Shown: positions 6,458-7,765 of the stretch, piece after piece
Layout of the letters: every line of letters starts with the position of its first letter
How positions within the stretch are numbered: the first letter of the stretch is position 1
NCBI GenBank assembly: GCA_023253905.1
Contig: JALREG010000344.1
Coordinates: 1 to 7,765 of the forward strand
Origin: Burkholderiaceae bacterium
Lineage (GTDB): Bacteria; Pseudomonadota; Gammaproteobacteria; Burkholderiales; Burkholderiaceae
Length of the DNA: 7,765 bases
Direction: 5' to 3'
The notes under the pieces: model-generated
Databases searched by the model: none
Seen by the model: only the letters and a program-made list of their open reading frames with translations
Told to the model about the DNA's origin: nothing
Position numbers and translations under genes: made by a program

Positions 6458-7765
6458 ATGAACGATGCTCCCATGTCGGTCGGGCCGCTCAAGCGTCGGC
6501 AGGCGCGTGCCATGACCGTTCGCTGGCACGATCATTCGGTGGTGATGGGTGGCGGCGCACCGGTTGTTGTTCAGTCGATGACCAACACCGACACGGCCGA
6601 TGCCATCGCAACCGCCATCCAGGTTAAAGATCTGGCGAGGGCCGGGTCCGAGCTGGTCCGCATCACGGTCAACACGCCGGCCGCCGCTGAGGCGGTGCCC
6701 GCCATCCGTGATCAGCTCGACCGGATGGGCGTCCATGTGCCGCTGGTGGGCGACTTTCACTACAACGGGCACAAGCTGCTCCAGCAGGTTCCCGGGTGCG
6801 CGCAGGCGCTTTCCAAATACCGCATCAACCCGGGCAATGTCGGGGCAGGCCGGCGCCGCGATGACAATTTCGCGCAGATGATCGAGGTGGCGTGCCGCTA
6901 TGAGAAGCCGGTGCGGATCGGTGTCAATTGGGGCAGCCTGGATCAGGATCTGCTGGCAAGACTGATGGATACCAACGCCGCGCGGTCCAATCCCTGGGAC
7001 GCGCAGAGTGTCATGCGTGAGGCGCTGGTCACGTCGGCGCTGGAGAGCGCTGCGCGGGCCGAATCGCTCGGGCTGCCGGGAAATGCCATCACACTGTCTG
7101 CCAAGGTCTCCAATGTTCAGGATCTGGTGGCGGTGTACCGATCGCTCGCTGCGCGCTGTGACTACCCGCTTCATCTGGGCCTCACTGAGGCCGGGATGGG
7201 CAGCAAGGGCATTGTTGCCTCCACCGCCGGCATCGGGGTGCTGCTTCAGGAGGGAATCGGCGACACCATTCGCGTGTCGCTCACGCCCGAGCCGGGTGGT
7301 GATCGCACTCGCGAGGTGGTGGTCGCTCAGGAAATTCTTCAGACCATGGGATTGCGTGCGTTTGCGCCCCTGGTGGTGGCCTGCCCCGGGTGCGGTCGCA
7401 CCAGCAGCACATTTTTCCAGGAGCTTGCCTCCAGCATTCAGAGTTTTCTGCGTGAGCAAATGCCCATCTGGCGCAGTCGCTACCCTGGGGTTGAATCCAT
7501 GCAGGTGGCGGTCATGGGTTGCGTGGTGAACGGGCCCGATGACCGGCAGGTGCTGGCCTGGCTCGAGGAGTACCGGGACCTTTCTCTCGCCGTGATCGAG
7601 GCGAACTCAGGCGACCCCGAGGGGGCGGTCCGGGGGCTGGTCGACCTCCATGTCGGGTGGACCGAGGAAGATCCCGACAGGGCCCGCGCGGTCGCCGCCG
7701 GCAGGGCTGGCCTAGCTGCCGGGCCTCTGGGTCCCGAGCTGACCGAGTCGAACCGAATTCTCTTT
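6458..7765 (+). CDS. ispG: 4-hydroxy-3-methylbut-2-enyl-diphosphate synthase IspG, canonical only to about 7537; open at the 3' end
   Basis: IspG (GcpE) is a [4Fe-4S] enzyme of the MEP isoprenoid pathway that reductively converts MEcPP to HMBPP in the cytoplasm. Residues 1-360 match the longer betaproteobacterial form. They include [88 protein letters not shown], cluster cysteines C309 and C312 (CPGCGRTSS), and C355 in VMGCVVNGP. The next residues should be GESKHADIGISLPG. Instead the frame reads D-D-R-Q and continues for 76 residues that are not IspG, so the glutamate equivalent to E. coli E312 is missing. The frame has no stop before the window ends. I chose ATG 6458 because GAGG (6449-6452) is five bases upstream; ATG 6455 and 6473 are alternatives. 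The gene begins seven bases after the rodZ stop, in the same transcription unit. Confidence 0.85.
   Translation, partial: MNDAPMSVGPLKRRQARAMTVRWHDHSVVMGGGAPVVVQSMTNTDTADAIATAIQVKDLARAGSELVRITVNTPAAAEAVPAIRDQLDRMGVHVPLVGDFHYNGHKLLQQVPGCAQALSKYRINPGNVGAGRRRDDNFAQMIEVACRYEKPVRIGVNWGSLDQDLLARLMDTNAARSNPWDAQSVMREALVTSALESAARAESLGLPGNAITLSAKVSNVQDLVAVYRSLAARCDYPLHLGLTEAGMGSKGIVASTAGIGVLLQEGIGDTIRVSLTPEPGGDRTREVVVAQEILQTMGLRAFAPLVVACPGCGRTSSTFFQELASSIQSFLREQMPIWRSRYPGVESMQVAVMGCVVNGPDDRQVLAWLEEYRDLSLAVIEANSGDPEGAVRGLVDLHVGWTEEDPDRARAVAAGRAGLAAGPLGPELTESNRILF
7538..7765 (+). other. Non-IspG tail in the ispG frame, resembling a TetR-family C-terminal domain
   Basis: After IspG residue 360 the frame encodes 76 residues that begin [20 protein letters not shown], continue with [20 protein letters not shown] and end with [20 protein letters not shown] plus RILF. 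The pattern of an alpha-helical stretch, a W..E.PDRAR segment, and a GPLGPEL..-N element looks like the region just after the DNA-binding helices of TetR/AcrR regulators. I know this from family resemblance only. The matching helix-turn-helix half is absent. By direct count 159 of 228 bases (about 70%) are G or C, higher than the ispG part judged by eye. The other two plus-strand frames here do not restore IspG sequence, so a simple frameshift is not the cause. A contig chimera or rearrangement breakpoint is the likeliest reading. Confidence 0.55.

Noticed and set aside
6350..7459. Long minus-strand open frame of 369 codons opposite rodZ and ispG
   Set aside because: It is antisense to well-recognised IspG sequence, its translation has no recognisable domain, and it is rich in His, Arg and Gly as expected from a shadow of a high-GC gene.
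7538..7765. Simple frameshift in ispG as explanation for the divergent end
   Set aside because: I translated the other two plus-strand frames after NGP. Neither restores the GESKHADIGISLPG motif or any IspG-like ending, and one meets a stop early. A base insertion or deletion therefore does not explain the tail.

Overview
The window looks like a piece of a high-GC betaproteobacterial chromosome, probably Burkholderiales. This rests on the protein character (a long beta-type IspG, a YccA-type BI-1 protein, a RodZ with a Pro/Ala/Ser-rich linker) and on the gene order ndk-rlmN-rodZ-ispG. It is inference from pattern recognition, with no database search. Almost everything here is housekeeping. 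I see no tRNA, rRNA, CRISPR array, insertion sequence or phage gene.

Layout. Block 1 (1-2493, plus strand) holds the 3' end of an nlpD-like degenerate M23/LytM gene, a predicted DEDDy 3'-5' exonuclease, and rlmD (23S rRNA m5U methyltransferase). The exonuclease and rlmD overlap by ATGA. Block 1 ends in a bidirectional hairpin terminator (2504-2532), followed by a perfect 22-nt palindrome (2537-2558). Block 2 (2579-3277, minus strand) is a single seven-helix BI-1/YccA-family membrane protein gene with a clear Shine-Dalgarno and a plausible sigma-70-type promoter. The 259-bp divergent intergenic region (3278-3536) carries that promoter and a weaker candidate promoter for ndk, and I see nothing else in it. 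Block 3 (3537-7765, plus strand) is a probable operon of ndk (nucleoside diphosphate kinase), rlmN (radical-SAM rRNA/tRNA methyltransferase), rodZ (cell-shape scaffold) and ispG (isoprenoid synthesis). rlmN and rodZ overlap by ATGA, and ispG starts within 10 bp of the rodZ stop.

The genes combine cell-envelope functions (NlpD-like septal factor, RodZ, and IspG, which feeds the isoprenoid carrier lipid) with RNA modification (RlmD, RlmN) and nucleotide supply (Ndk).

The main anomaly is at the right end. IspG is canonical up to the ...VVNGP motif (about 7537). Its reading frame then continues, without a stop, into about 76 residues that are not IspG and resemble the ligand-binding C-terminal part of a TetR-family regulator. 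GC there is about 70%. The catalytic Glu motif that should follow is missing. The simplest explanation is a chimeric contig end or a rearrangement breakpoint. A genuine fusion is possible but less likely. Nothing else in the window looks like a new biological system.
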